From Brachypterus glaber (lineage: Eukaryota; Arthropoda; Insecta; Coleoptera; Kateretidae), in NCBI GenBank assembly GCA_958510825.1, contig OY294046.1:4898001-4962000 (forward strand): DNA of 64,000 bases, read 5' to 3'. A program made the position numbers and the translations under genes. A model generated the notes under the pieces. It searched no databases, was not told the DNA's origin, and worked only from the letters and a program-made list of their open reading frames with translations. Position 1 is the first letter of the stretch. Each line of letters begins with the position of its first letter. Below are positions 42,735 to 54,320 of the stretch, piece after piece.

Positions 42735-43116
42735 CAATGGAGGATTTAGGGGGGCCCAGGGGCCAGCCCCCTAGTTTTAAATATTATATACGATTTATAC
42801 ACTTAATATACTGAAAGGATTTGCATAAAACATATAAGGGGTCCCATTAATTTAATAACAAGGGCCCGCATAAAAAAGTTTGTTGTTTCTTGGCTTATTA
42901 CGAAAGAAAATAGCTAAGGACTTTTTTTAGTCAGATTATTTATTAGAAAAGAGATAAATTATTTCTGTGCGAGAGCCCCTTTGACCATTACACGGCCCCC
43001 CTTTGACCATTACACGGCTCCCCTTTGAACGTTTCGCGGAGCCCTTTTGATCGTTGCAGCCGTTTCGCAAGCCCCCAAGGACCTTGCCCGGGTCCTAAGT
43101 ACCGAGTCCGCCACTG
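42735..43116. mobile_element. hAT-like MITE remnant
   Basis: Left CAATGGAGGATTTAGGGGGG and right CCTAAGTACCGAGTCCGCCACTG read as diverged inverted ends of a CAGTGGCGGAT.TAGG type, common among insect hAT elements. The interior has three tandem CCCCTTTGACCATTACACGG-like units (42966-43050). No target duplication is visible. Confidence 0.5.
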
Positions 43117-44219
43117 GCCTAGGCATTTTGTCATAATTTGTCTCGGAAATCTACTTGAAAAAAACACCTTTCACATACAAATAACATTATAATGTTGATA
43201 TATACCTAGCAAATAAAAAAAGTAATGTTTTAAAATTTATATTCATATATAAATAAATGAAAATACATACATTTTACTTTGTTTAACTTAGCGCTGTAAT
43301 CTTTGTACATTGTGCAAAATTTACTTTGCGCTTATATTTTATTAGATACATTTAAATCGTATTAAGTTAAATATATTGTCATTAATTATATGATGCACTG
43401 CATTATGCAGTTTATGTATATGCAGTCTGCATATACAGATAACTTATAGTCAGTAGTCGGCGTAAACTTAGTTATGACTCATCATCGTTGAAAATAAACC
43501 CAGAAACACAGGCTTACGGAATAATTTTGCCGAATTATGAGGGAAATTTTTATAAAGGTCACTAAATCGAAACTTCTGACGACTAATTTGTTACACACAA
43601 CAATATTGACTATACATATTAACTATACATATGTATATATCGGTGTTTTTCAAAGCTAAACCGACATTCGATTTTTATCTTTTAAGAATACGAAAGTTTT
43701 TAATTTTTATTTATAGATAACTTTTTTCCCACCTTACTCGTTTAAATGGAATCATTAAAAAAATCAAGATACAAAGAAATAAAAATGTTAATATTTAAAA
43801 CCTCGCGTCAAAGCTAGAGTCTACGCGGCGCCTATGCGAGTACTGGAAATTCGCCAAGTACTCTCGCTTACAGTACTAATTTTCACTATAGCCAAGCGCG
43901 CTCTCAATTTTATGCTTTAACCTTCGTAACGCAGTGTTGGGTTAAATTTTGAATATTATTGAATTAAATATCTAACAAATAAAAAGAATTTAGCTACTAA
44001 ATCAAAAAGAAATCGATTTAAATGACATCCGAAGAAGAATTAAACAGTTTTAGACGTAGTTAAATAAAAACCAAGTAAATCTAAAAACATCCATAATTTA
44101 AAGGTTATGTTTTGAGTAAATTAGCCATAAAAATAGAAAAAGATAGAATGATATTCCTTATATTGAAAATGCAGACTGCATGTATTTTCTGGGCATCGAG
44201 AAAATAAGTTAAACAATAC
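43117..44219. other. No gene recognised
   Basis: AT-rich. The stretch at 43390-43440 has repeated TATGCAG and TGCATATAC words. No coding motif. Confidence 0.35.
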
Positions 44220-44434
44220 TATGGTCTGTTTTTTCAGGCAAGATAGTAAATTAAAAATCGCACAGTAAATATTTTTACAACAGGTTTGAATAGTATATGT
44301 TTGTATATAGAATATAGTTATGTTTTATAAAATAAACTACGCAGTATATTCGCACATCTAATATTCGAATCTGAATTAAAAATATTTACTGTGCGATTTT
44401 TAATTTACTATCTTGCTTGTAAAAACAGACCATA
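44220..44434 (+). mobile_element. Single copy of the satellite-forming 215-bp MITE
   Basis: TATGGTCTG at the left and CAGACCATA at the right, full palindromic ends with AAATCGCACAGT words, TA on both sides. Target context is AC-TA-AT, close to the ACTAGT seen at other copies. Confidence 0.9.
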
Positions 44435-45134
44435 ATGAAAAACAAATTAAAAAAAATACATAAAAATACAATAAGAAATGCATTAAGTCATAGACGACCT
44501 TTAAAAAGGAGGAATCAATAATATTACTAATACGTATAATTTGCCTTTAGCATGTTTATATTGGAAAACTTGAAGTGAACAAGATCAATATTTTGCAAAC
44601 ATAAAAAGGTCACGACAAAACGTAGTTTCTTAATTTCATCAAGTACGTAGTCACCAGGAGCCGGTGTAATTCCAGTTGTAGTCCAGTCTTCAGGTCAATA
44701 AAAGAGGCTTTACCTGGAAATAATTCAGGGAATTTTGATTTTCGGTTTCTTGCGTAGGGTTAATGACCGCAAATAAAAAAAATAATTTTGCGACGTTGAA
44801 CTCGATTTGGACTGTCATTTTTTTAACGTGTTTTTCACAAAAAACGGATTTTTAAAATATCTCTTAAACGTTACACTATACGTTTTTAGATTTTAATGTT
44901 TTTTTTCGAAAAAACAAAAAATTTTATCGTCGGTTAGGCATGCCCCTCAGAACATTTTGGGTGAAAATTAAAAAAATCTATCTTTCTTTTTAATTTACGT
45001 ATTTTTTTTTTTAATCACACGTCTGTGCCCCATTATCTAAGTTAGTCGTACAAAAAATACATGGCACTAAAAATGTTGGAGATTTGGTCCTCTTTATTTT
45101 CATATCAAAAGTTTTTTGTCCTAGGATGAACCGA
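44435..45134 (+). mobile_element. One-sided relative of the 15728-17331 element
   Basis: 44662-45130 shares with 15740-16030 and with the complement of 17080-17310: TCCAGTTGTAGTCC.GTCTTC, GGAAATAATTCAGGGA, TTAACGTGTTTTTCACAAAA, GGCATGCCCCT.AGAAC and GTTTTTTGTCCTAGGATG. It lacks the tiny tail insertion present at 15862-15915. Confidence 0.7.
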
Positions 45135-45517
45135 ACTTGATTCCATATAATTTTTTTGGATATTTTTGTTATAATGGAGAAAATTTAATTGGTCATATCC
45201 GACCAAATATTTCGTACCGACAAATAAACTGTTTTATTAGTGTGAATAAAGTGAGTAGTAATAAAGTAAAAACGCATTTTACTAATAAAATGTTATTTTT
45301 AAATTATATTTACAATTATGGCGAAGGCGCTATCATTGACAAAAAGATTTTGTCAGTTTTTTTATATTTTTTGAGTTTTTGAGTTATATTTTTTATAAAC
45401 TGAAGAAGGGAAACTCTTTCTTGATTTTTTCTTTGATTTCAATAACGGGTACAACAACAAAGGATGCAGGGTGTAGAAATGTTAGGTAAATAAAAGGATT
45501 GGATGGACTTTTTAGGG
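45135..45517. other. No feature recognised
   Basis: Contains an 81-codon ORF of low-complexity composition (45137-45382) without recognisable motif. Confidence 0.3.
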
Positions 45518-46378
45518 TACACTGAAAGAAATTACATTGAAAAGGTGTAAAAAAAATACAATCTATAAATGTGTAAATTTTACACCTTTATATAAATATA
45601 CATCAACATTAATGTGACACTACACAGGTGAGGTGATTTTGACCTAGAGTGTGTGTTTTTACATCCATACCTTCTGCAACAATACACTCGGAGCTCAAGA
45701 AAGTGTATTTTTATAAACATACCTTTAGCAACAATACAGCAGAAGTATAAAAATCACACTTCTGATGTACAAGCCAGCCAATCGCTGGCGTTAAGCTAGT
45801 CACGTGACTCGAGAAGCCAGAATTCCTGCTTCATCGAGTCTGGTGGCTGTCGACCATTATAATTGTTTACGTTTGTAAGAGCGTACGTATAATTTTGTGT
45901 GTGCTAGATTTTTCAAAGAAATAATTGGTAAGTGTTGATTAAAAGTAAATATTTAAAAAGTGTGATTAATACAATATCCTTAAAACATACATTTTATAAT
46001 ATTTTACTTATTTAGGCGGTAACACTGACCTGCAAATTTTGAGTTGTTAAGACTTGTGTATGTTTTCTGTTTCTATTTTATATTGGTACTTTTTGTAGCG
46101 CTGATTACGAATATACGTTTTATTTTTCTGTTGCATAGTTTTTCCATAAAACACTATTCATAAATAGAAAAATAACAAAATGGTTATTCTATTTTTTTTA
46201 ATAAATTGAAGGGTTTTAGGTAAAAAGTATATTTACACGTTGGTGTAAACTTTACACACTGGATGCAAAAATATAATACACACCGCATTTAAATTAACGC
46301 TTCGAGTGTAAATTCACATCAGCAGCAGCTGCAAGTAAATTACCCATGCACGTAGATGTAAAAATTTATCTCAGTGTA
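45518..46378. mobile_element. MITE with TACACTGA ends and GTGTAAA words
   Basis: TACACTGAAAGAAATTACAT at the left faces ATGTAAAAATTTATCTCAGTGTA at the right. GTGTAAATTTTACACC-type words cluster inside both ends (45570-45600, 46230-46320). Non-coding. Confidence 0.65.
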
Positions 46379-47361
46379 GGACGGAGGCTCTTTATTGTTA
46401 CTGGTTATTTTAAGCTTTTTTTTCCCATTGTACAATCAAAGTATGCGGCGCAATGCATTGCATGATCAAAATTGTATGTAGTCCATTTTTGCGAAATGTC
46501 AAACGATATAAACGAAATGCACCGTGGGAAAATTTTTACAGTTTTTCAATTTCAAATACATATTTTTTATTTTTGAGCATTTAAAGAACATAAATCTACG
46601 AAATTATATTACTTATTTTTTAAATTTGGATTTAACACACACACACAAAAATGAAACGGAGGCAAAAGTTATGCGCTTTTCAAGGTCAAATGCTTTAAAA
46701 TGAAAAAAATTCTTGTCGAGTTTTGTTCAAATAGTCGATGACTGATTTAGGGATTTTTGTTTCGAATTGGCATTACAGTTTTAGCCATGTTTAAAATTCT
46801 AAGAACGAATATAATTTTGATATATTTTAAAGTCATTTCTTCTCTTTTCCACTGCAAGTAACCAAGCCACAATTTTAACAAGGTAAAACATAACCTAAAC
46901 ACAAAATTTTGTAGACAATTAAACTTTAAACCGACGTTCACAATTGCACGGCAAAAGTCAAAAGATAGACTTTTGTCTGTTGCCAACCCAAAAGAAAAAA
47001 AAGTAGAGACCTCTTATAGGCCTATAAGAACACGCAAAATGCGTGTGATTAAGAGCTTATAAGAGTCGCAAAATAGAAGGAGGAATAAGTTTTATTTTGT
47101 TGGTAGTGCTGCTCAGTATTCATATTTAATCAAACAAAGTTTTTGTCATGCAACCATGTATATCGTGAGTGGCGAAAATAAAAGCCCACTGCTTCGCAAA
47201 TTATTGCTTGTTTACTGCTTTCAAGCAGTTCACTGTAATCCTTTCAAAATTAAATGCGAACAGACAAAGGCCAATAAGTTATCCTAGTATTCCTTTACTA
47301 TCCCATTTGTATAGGGTACGTCCATAAAGTATGTTAGACTTTTTTGTCCATTTTTGGCAAA
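46379..47361. repeat. Dispersed repeat copy 2 (relative of 25795-26110)
   Basis: 46765-47085 matches the 25.8-kb copy, including AACCTAAACACAAAATTTTGTAGA and CTATAAGAACACGCAAAATG. The surrounding sequence is unrecognised. Confidence 0.65.
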
Positions 47362-48111
47362 AATAGTATATTGTTTTACTAAGAGGAAAAGTTAAGCTTT
47401 TTTACTAGTCTGTAGAATTTACGGAAACTACAGACGAGTAAAAAAAACACTTTTCCTCCGAGTGAAACATACTATTTTTTTCTTCAAGCATCCTATATAT
47501 TTTTTTTTAAATATTAATTTTTGAATTTAATTTTTTTAATAGTCTGTAGAATTTACGGAAACTACAGACGAGTAAAAAAAACACTTCCTCCGAGTGAAAC
47601 ATACTATTTTTTTCTTTAAGCATCCTATATATTTTTTTTTAAATATTAATTTTTGAATTTAATTTATTCAGTAATAAAGTATGTTTTTTTTATTAAAATA
47701 GGCCAATAGAACCCTTTCGAAATAAACTTAAACCTTCCTAAGCTCATTTAAATTTTTTTTCGTACACTTTTCGCGATTTCGATGGTAACTTGTCTAATGT
47801 AGCATTTGCAATTTCGGAGAGATTTGTAGGTGTATAAACCATATACTTTTCTTAAATCATTTTTAATCAATTTCACACAAGGTTTTTGCACAGAATCTCG
47901 AGTCAACCACCTGTTTACATAATAAACAAATAAGTTTGAAGTATGGCTGTCATCAAAGTCAAGAGTGCTGCCGCCAGTGGTGATTTTGCTAACTAACTTT
48001 TTTTTTACGGCGTACAACAATGAACTCATTTTTTACTGTAAAAAAATAGATCACTTCTAACTAGTGCGTTCAGTTATAAAATATGAACATTTTAGTACGC
48101 TTGAAGAAAAT
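47362..48111. mobile_element. Inverted-repeat element, copy 2 (relative at 22640-23302)
   Basis: Same order of blocks as at 22.6-23.3 kb, but a roughly 134-bp segment (GTCTGTAGAATTTACGGAAA ... CATCCTATATATTTTTTTT) is tandemly duplicated at 47403 and 47540. A 93-codon minus-strand ORF (47748-48029, MSSLLYAVKKKLVSKITTGG...) is disrupted in the other copy. Confidence 0.75.
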
Positions 48112-48126
48112 AGTAGTAGTACTGAC

Positions 48127-48209
48127 TTGCCAAATGTACAACTGACTTGCCAAATGTACAAAATGTATCTGTATTGAGCAATAAATAAACTAAACTAAAA
48201 CTAAACTAT
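48127..48209 (+). mobile_element. Non-LTR retrotransposon tail
   Basis: TGTATCTGTATTGAGCAATAAATAAACTAAACTAAAACTAAACTA: polyadenylation signal followed by an (AACTA)n tail, typical of truncated CR1/jockey-like insertions. It has a 20-bp internal direct repeat (GACTTGCCAAATGTACAA). Confidence 0.55.
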
Positions 48210-48224
48210 TTAATTTTAATAAAC

Positions 48225-48425
48225 AGAAGGAAACCTACGCTGGCTAGCGTGAGTTGGATTCTCAGTCGCGCCGATTGATTTTATCCGTTAATTAAAAATT
48301 TAAATTTGGCGAAAGCAACATTTCCTAAACTGGTTCGAAAGTCAATTAAAGCCGGTGGTTCCCTCTACTACTAGCCCACACAAGTCCTGGACTTGGGATG
48401 CTTAACTAAGTACGAGGATAAACAA
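48225..48425 (+). mobile_element. tRNA-derived SINE, uninterrupted copy
   Basis: TAGCGTGAGTTGGATTCTCAG is a B-box-like stretch. It is followed by GCGCCGATT, TTCGAAAGTCAATTAAAGCC, GGTGGTTCCCTCTACTACTA, then GCCCACACAAGTC and GGATGCTTAA. The complement of 59655-60265 has the same order, with a MITE inserted between CTACTA and GCCCACAC. The upstream tRNA-like head is truncated here. Confidence 0.7.
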
Positions 48426-48514
48426 ACATGTTATTTAATCAGTTGAGAATAGGGACCAGTTTAAGAATTTTTGGATTTTTTTTTGCCTTGCTGTGTTTTG
48501 GAGGTCACTATAAG

Positions 48515-48754
48515 GCGGTAGTTACAGATGGTAGTATACACAACTGTTATCAATGGGGGAAAACTCCATCCATTTTCCAGGCGGAAAGATACGCCTTAAA
48601 AATTTGCGCTCAAGAATTCCTGAATAATGGCAAAAGAGGGTAAAAAATATGCATATTCTTGGATAGCCAAGCAACCTCAAAGGCAATAAGTTCATGTATA
48701 TTTGGGACAAAAAATACAAAATATTGTTGTTCTGCTTTCAATAACTCCCCGTAA
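48515..48754 (+). pseudogene. Degenerate RNase H fragment of a non-LTR retrotransposon
   Basis: The frame from about 48521 reads VTDGSIHNCYQWGKTPSIFQ, AERYALKICAQEFL, one TAA at 48641-48643, then KICIFLDSQATSKAISS. The spacing matches the RNase H of the 40-kb element: TDGS, QAE..A, and .C.DSQA..KA. It carries three of the four acidic core residues. The sequence is much more AT-rich and diverged, so it is a different and older element. Confidence 0.75.
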
Positions 48755-48870
48755 CATCTCCGTTACTGGGTTCAATCTAAAACATTTTTTATTTTTACAA
48801 ACCTTACGCGTGTGTTAGTGTTTGTTATAAAAATCAGAGACATATCTTTAGTATTTAGTATATAAAATTT

Positions 48871-49641
48871 TCAGGGGTAATATCATAAGTGATACTAGGT
48901 TAGGTATCGGTGGTTTTTTACATAAATTTTACGAATATTAATCCCAATGACGAAAATGCAACGACTGCTTTAGCAGAAGTTGCATTTTCCAAAAATTCGG
49001 ATTAATATGAAAAAAAGCACCGGTATCACGAATTGATATTTAGGAAGAGAATATAATTTATATACACATACCTCCTAATAATAAGGTATTAATCCACAAA
49101 TAAATTATATTTTATAAATTAAAAAGCAAATAATAAGCACGATTTTAGATTAGAGAAAAGAGGGGTAAAAAAACCATCGTAGGGGTAAGGTATTTTCACT
49201 TATCAGTACAGCATACTACATATATATATAAATTGTATTCTCAGGGGTAATATCATAAGTGATACTAGGTTAGGTATCGGTGGTTTTTTACATAAATTTT
49301 ACGAATATTAATCCCAATGACGAAAATGCAACGACTGCTTTAGCAGGAGTTGCATTTTCCAAAAATTGGGATTAATCTGAGTAAAATTTGAAAAAAAAAA
49401 CACCGGTACCTAACCTTGTATCACGAATTGATATTTAGGGAGAGAATATAATTTATATTTAATACACATACCTCTTAATTATAACGTATTAATCCACAAA
49501 TAAATTAAATTTTATAAATTAAAAAGCAAACAATATGCACGATTTTAGATTAGAGAAAAGAGGGGTAAAAAAAACCATCATAGGGGTAAGGTATTTTCAC
49601 TTATCAGTACAGCATACTACATATATATAAATTGTATTCTC
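48871..49641 (+). repeat. Two tandem copies of a 370-400 bp repeat
   Basis: TCAGGGGTAATATCATAAG begins at 48871 and 49241. Both contain the hairpin ATGCAACGACTGCTTTAGCA ... GTTGCAT and end CATACTACATATATATA..AATTGTATTCTC. The second copy has a 20-30 bp extra segment. Non-coding. Confidence 0.9.
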
Positions 49642-49826
49642 ATGACAATATGGCGAAAAAATACGAAAAAATCTCATTTTTTGAAAAAAAAGTCTATAAA
49701 AAACAAACGAATAAAGATATTTGAAATCCGCCTGTTTTCGCTTAGAGCCCTATTAAGATAGAACCAATCCCCAAAAAAAAATAATTAGACCTTCATTTTT
49801 TTTACTACAACTATAAGCAGTAGTCT
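49642..49826. other. No feature recognised
   Basis: AT-rich spacer. Confidence 0.3.
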
Positions 49827-50355
49827 TTAAGACTACTTTACACGGAGCAATTTGTACGCAAGTTTGATGCTATGCAAGTTTGCTGCCAGATATAGCATGA
49901 GGACAATTGAACATTGATTTGCCCTTTCACGGAGCAAGTTTTACGCAAGTTTGGTGCTATATATTGCAAGGTAAACAGTGCTGCCAACCAGAAAATTTTG
50001 ACGTGTCTCTGCGTTTGTTGACAAAAACATAACCTAGCATTTGCTTTTTTAAGGAAGTTTTTTGGTTAGACAGACCGACCTATTATTAATAATAATAATT
50101 ATTAACATGTGCAGTTGCTACTATATTAGTAAAATGAAATCGATTTGGTAACTTTTTTTCCAGGTTGGTACCACGAAAATAACCATAAAACTTGCGTGAA
50201 AATCGCCGAAAAATAGATTATGTTCTAAATAATTTGATGGCAAGAAAATGGCCTCAAACTTGCCTGAAGGCATGCGCAGTGACTGAATCATTCTTGCAAC
50301 AAACTTGCATAGCGTCAAACTTGCGCACAAATTGCTCCGTGTAAAGTGGCTTTAA
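49827..50355. mobile_element. 529-bp MITE with TTTACACGGAGCAATTTG ends
   Basis: TTAAGACTACTTTACACGGA, then GCAATTTGTACGCAAGTTTG at the left. The complement at the right reads TTAAAGCCACTTTACACGGA, then GCAATTTGTGCGCAAGTTTG. Inverted ends extend about 58 bp, and a CACGGAGCAAG subterminal repeat lies near 49927. No transposase. Confidence 0.85.
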
Positions 50356-51393
50356 CAGATTGACGAAAATCCCCAAATAAGTGTAGGCTTGCGATAGGGC
50401 TTCTCCATTAATTTTCAACTCAAAAATAAACATTAATAGAATAATATTATCATTTTGCCAAAATAGTTATCATTTTCTCTTGCAGTTATATTCATCCAGC
50501 ATTTAGGCTGCGAAAGAGCGATAAGACACTATAAGCTTCTGTTTCTTGTGTAAATCTGTCGCTATATAGACTGACTCTCATTTTCATACGCTTTTATCGC
50601 GACATTTATACGACAAATTATTTAAATTTATGATTGCATTACCAAATAGAACTGAGATTATAATTACTTAAATAAATCTATAAATCAAATTGTATCTTGT
50701 CATTGAAAATACACGACGAAAAATTATGTTCTGTTATTAAGCAAAGGTAAACTGTCAGCCATAATGTAATTATAATAAATTAAAGTAATTATACTAAAAA
50801 TTATTATAAATATCAAACAATTTAACTACTATATTGGAAATTTCCAAATGTACTCCAATTTTTCCCACTATAAAAAAAGCTTTACCCCTAAAAATTTTGA
50901 TGACTAAAAAAAGAAAAGGTCCTTACTGTGAAAAAATTTCCAACTGTACTTCAATTTCTCTAAACTCCTGAAAATTTTGATGACAAACACAAAAAAAAAA
51001 ACAAAAAAAAAAAACGGTGCTCACGTCTGAAAAAATTCCCAACTTTTCTCTAATAACTATACCCCTCAAATGCCATCCAATTTTCCCAACTGAACAGTGG
51101 ATTTTCCCAACTAGGGTAGTGGAGGGGGTGGATTCGAATTCAGCGACACCAAAAAGCCCTAAATACCAAATTTTATCAAAACCCTTTAAAATTAAAAAAA
51201 AAATCGCCATATTGGATCCGCCATTTTGAATTTTCAAATTTTTAATGTTGAACTCGAATTCAGTGACCCCAAACACCCCTAGGTACCAATTTTTATCAAA
51301 ACCTGTTACAATTTACAAGTTTCTTCCGCCATATTGGAGTCGCCATTTTAAATTTTTAATATTGGATTCGGTTTTAGCGACCTCTAAAACCCC
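50356..51393. repeat. Repeat-like region with CCCAACT and GACCCCAAA units
   Basis: From about 50840, units of AATTTTGATGAC, GAAAAAATTCCCAACT and TTCGAATTCAGCGACACCAAA repeat with variation, as do the two phrases CGCCATATTGGA.CCGCCATTTT (51205, 51325). It resembles 3540-3720. No gene. Confidence 0.5.
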
Positions 51394-51665
51394 TACACTG
51401 TAAAAACTGCATGTAAAATAATGTAAAAATACATGAATTTACATAGTACGGAATAGTAAATTTACTATTCTGGACTATGCATAATTCATATGTAAAAGAA
51501 TGTAAAATAATGTAAAATAATGTAAAAGAATGTAAAAGAATGTAAAAGAATGTAAAAGAATGTAAAATAATGTAAAAGAATGTAAAATAATGTAAAAGAA
51601 TGTAAAATAATGTAAAAAAATATATTTACAATGATTTACATATTTTTACATGATTTTACAATGTC
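51394..51665 (+). repeat. ATGTAAAAGA minisatellite with palindromic flanks
   Basis: About a dozen 10-11 bp units of ATGTAAAA(G/T)A between 51490 and 51615. The left flank has ACACTGTAAAAACTGCATG and AATTTACATA; the right has TTTACATATTTTTACATG, so the array lies within inverted word clusters and may derive from an ACACTG-type MITE. Confidence 0.8.
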
Positions 51666-52374
51666 GGGCTATGTTATTTTAAGACGCGCGTGCACTTTGG
51701 ACAATAACCAAGAAGGCGTCGCATCATGAGACGGACCGTTTAACATTGTTATTGTTAGAGAGATAGCGACGCATCCTGTTAGGTTAAAGTGTTAAAAGTG
51801 TAAAAAAGGTAAATATTATTTATGTACGATATTTAAATGCTTTATTTGTGGCCTAAAATTTACGTTCATTATAAATTACATTCTTTATCAACCAATATAT
51901 CTTTAAAGAAAGATGTAAAGATGTAAATCAAATTCTATGAAGGGAAGATCCCTATTGTTTTTGAAAGCCATCCCCCAAAAACAAAAAAGTTATGCGGGGT
52001 TAAAATTTTTAAAAAATTGAAAAAACTTCGTTTATTTTTTTTTATTTTTCGTTTTTCACAAAATTTATTTTTTTTATTTTTTCAATTTTTGTTTTATTTT
52101 TTTTTTGTCTTTTGAATTTTATTTTTTAAGATTTATTTTTTAATCGTTTTTTAGAAAAAAAAAATTTTAAATAATTTTGTCAATTTTTTTTTATTATTAT
52201 TTTAATAAAAAAAATCTTTCGTCTTTTGATTTTTTTTGTTTAATGAACCTAGGCCTACTGTAGATCGCCTACAGGGGAAGTATTCTTTTGTTGGCAGCAA
52301 TATTATATATGCCTTTTAAAAAATTTTAACTTGCGTTATCTGGGAAAATGCAATATACCATCCACTGTGAATAG
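51666..52374. other. No gene; T-rich tract
   Basis: 52010-52240 is an A/T homopolymer-rich tract. 52338-52374 (GGGAAAATGCAATATACCAT) recurs at 54590. Confidence 0.4.
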
Positions 52375-52578
52375 TATACAGTGCGATTATAAAGTTCCAA
52401 ACAGTTTGAAAAGAAAATACTCTTCGTTTGAAGCCACGGCTCTGTTAGAGTTGTGCGCGACAAGCCCATGTGATTGCTCGGTGGCCAGTAAAACGCACAC
52501 AGCTTTCTTGCATTTTACTCATCGCTAATGCCAGTTTTGCATTAAAAAGTGTTCGGCACTTTATAATCGCACGGTATA
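52375..52578. mobile_element. 204-bp MITE, TATACAGTGCGATTATAAAG ends
   Basis: TATACAGTGCGATTATAAAGT at the left faces ACTTTATAATCGCACGGTATA at the right. It sits at the point where the related sequence at 54600-54640 is uninterrupted, supporting insertion. Confidence 0.85.
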
Positions 52579-53001
52579 CCCTAGTAACATATATCTTGGA
52601 CCGGAGTACTTGACAAAGTTCTTTTTAAAGAATTGGACAATTCTTGAGCAAGAGACTTTGGCAAGACTTTAGCAAGATTCTTTAAGCAGAGCGTTTAGCA
52701 ATACTTTGTCAAGTCTGTTCGTCAAGTCTGTGGAAAGAATTGGACAAGAATCTTGATCAAGAATCTTGACCTATTCTTGCGAGAAAAACGCTAGTCCATG
52801 AGCGCGCACCTCTCCCTTGTCAATTTTTCTTGATATATTCTTGCTCAATAATCTTGACAAAGTATCTGCAGCAATTCTTTGACAATTCTTGAGCAAGAAT
52901 CTCTCGACAGTATCTTGCGCCAGAATTGTCAAAATCTGGATGCAGTTACTTGATTAAGAATCTTGATCCAGACTTGCTCAAGACTTGACAAAAATTGTTA
53001 C
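52579..53001. mobile_element. Element dense in TCTTGA/TTGACAA words
   Basis: TAGTAACATATATCTTGGAC at the left and GTCAAG...ATTGTTACTA at the right look like short inverted ends. Between them TTCTTGA, CTTGACAA, GCAAGA and AATCTTGATCAAGA words recur dozens of times in both orientations. Non-coding. Confidence 0.55.
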
Positions 53002-53216
53002 TATGGTGTGTTTCATCAAGCAAGATATTAAATTAAAAATCCCACAGCGAATATTTTCAAAACAGATTCGAATATTGGATGTGCGAATATACTGCGTAGT
53101 TTATTTTATAAAACATAACTATATTCTATACACAAACATATACTATTCAAACCTGTTGTAAAAATATTTACTGTGCGATTTTTAATTTACTATCTTGCTT
53201 GAAAAAACAGACCATA
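53002..53216 (+). mobile_element. Single copy of the satellite-forming 215-bp MITE
   Basis: TATGGTGTGTTTCATCAAGC to GCTTGAAAAAACAGACCATA with the standard interior. The target context reads AC-TA-GT. The unit is oriented like those of the 27-29 kb array. Confidence 0.9.
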
Positions 53217-53577
53217 GTGTAATGGAATGCGTAGCAATACATATCTCCAAGTCTTGTTTTTTTTTTTATTTTAAACCGAAAATAACAGTTTTTCTTTCAG
53301 TGCAAAGCAAGTCTCCGGGGACCGCTAAAATGATATCATAATGACGCGGTATCGGTCGTTGGGGACCGATAGACAAACTACCAACTAATTTTGTTTTCCA
53401 AATCGACGTTCAAAAACTATTGCAGGGATCTGTAAAAACATTCCATATATACAATATCGGTCTCTGGGGACCGATATCGCAGTCAACGTGTTAAAGTCTT
53501 TTTGCTGTTATATCATTGTTGCTATAAGAAAAATGTAAGAATATATAGTACCTATGCACCAGCAGGTTTTACCATAC
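53217..53577. other. Repeat fragments
   Basis: 53218-53265 (TGTAATGGAATGCGTAGCAA) continues the sequence seen intact at 54630. 53345-53495 has GGGGACCGATA repeats and ends CAACGTGTTAA, the terminal word of the piggyBac-like MITE family. Confidence 0.5.
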
Positions 53578-53792
53578 TATGGTCTGTTTCATCAAGCAAG
53601 AGAGTAAATTAAAAATCGCACAGTGAATATTTTTATAACAGGTTTGAATAGTATATGTTTATGTAACGAATACAGTTGTGTTTTATAAAATAAACTACGC
53701 AGTGTATTCGCACATCCAATATTCGAATCTGTTTTGAAAATATTCACTGTGCGATTTTTAATTTACTATCTTGCTTGATGAAACAGACCATA
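53578..53792 (-). mobile_element. Single copy of the satellite-forming 215-bp MITE
   Basis: TATGGTCTGTTTCATCAAGC to GAAACAGACCATA, with TA at both sides in the context AC-TA-GT. The internal order (ACAGGTTTGAATAGTATATG before CGCACATCCAATATTCG) is reversed relative to the array. Confidence 0.92.
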
Positions 53793-54320
53793 GTATAAAA
53801 ATAATGTCTACGAATTCTATCTAATTTAGGTAATTATATATTTTTGATAGTTTAATATTAAAATCGCATGCTAAATATAATGAAATATTATTAATTATAC
53901 ATACTAATTTAATAATTAAAGTCTATTATATAAAATAACAAATGTATTTTCAAGTAGATAATATAATTACCTATTTATATTGTAATAATATATTATATAC
54001 AAAGTTTTATTCGCTTGACTTATTATTATATTATTCACAGCGCCTGCGCTAGAATAATATACGGTAGATTCAAATTTTTAAAAATATTCAAAAATCGTCC
54101 TGGACAAAAAATTCTGTCATATAAATTTGTTTCATGAAAAAATAAGCAACATTTTTTTTCAAATGTCTGTCTGTCTGTCTGATGTCACGATTTTTGTGAA
54201 CACGATAACTCGAGAACGAATAATCCGATCAACTTAAAATTTTCAGGAAACATCACTTTCTGCTAAAGGAAGCTTCCTGAAAGTAATCCTCCCTTTTATT
54301 ATAAGGATCAATTCTACCAA
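53793..54320 (+). repeat. GATGTCACG...GATAACTC family, fuller copy
   Basis: 54020-54320 carries CAGCGCCTGCGCTAGAAT, TTTCATGAAAAAATAAGCAA, a (GTCT)n run at 54165-54182, GATGTCACG and CACGATAACTCGAGAACGAA, then TTTTATTATAAGGATCAATT. Related copies lie at 12629, 13627 and 60880. 53793-54020 is AT-rich without features. Confidence 0.7.

Noticed and set aside
47748..48029. 93-codon minus-strand ORF as a host gene
   Set aside because: It lies inside a repeat. The related copy at 22.9-23.2 kb has frameshifts and stops in the same frame, and no family motif is seen.
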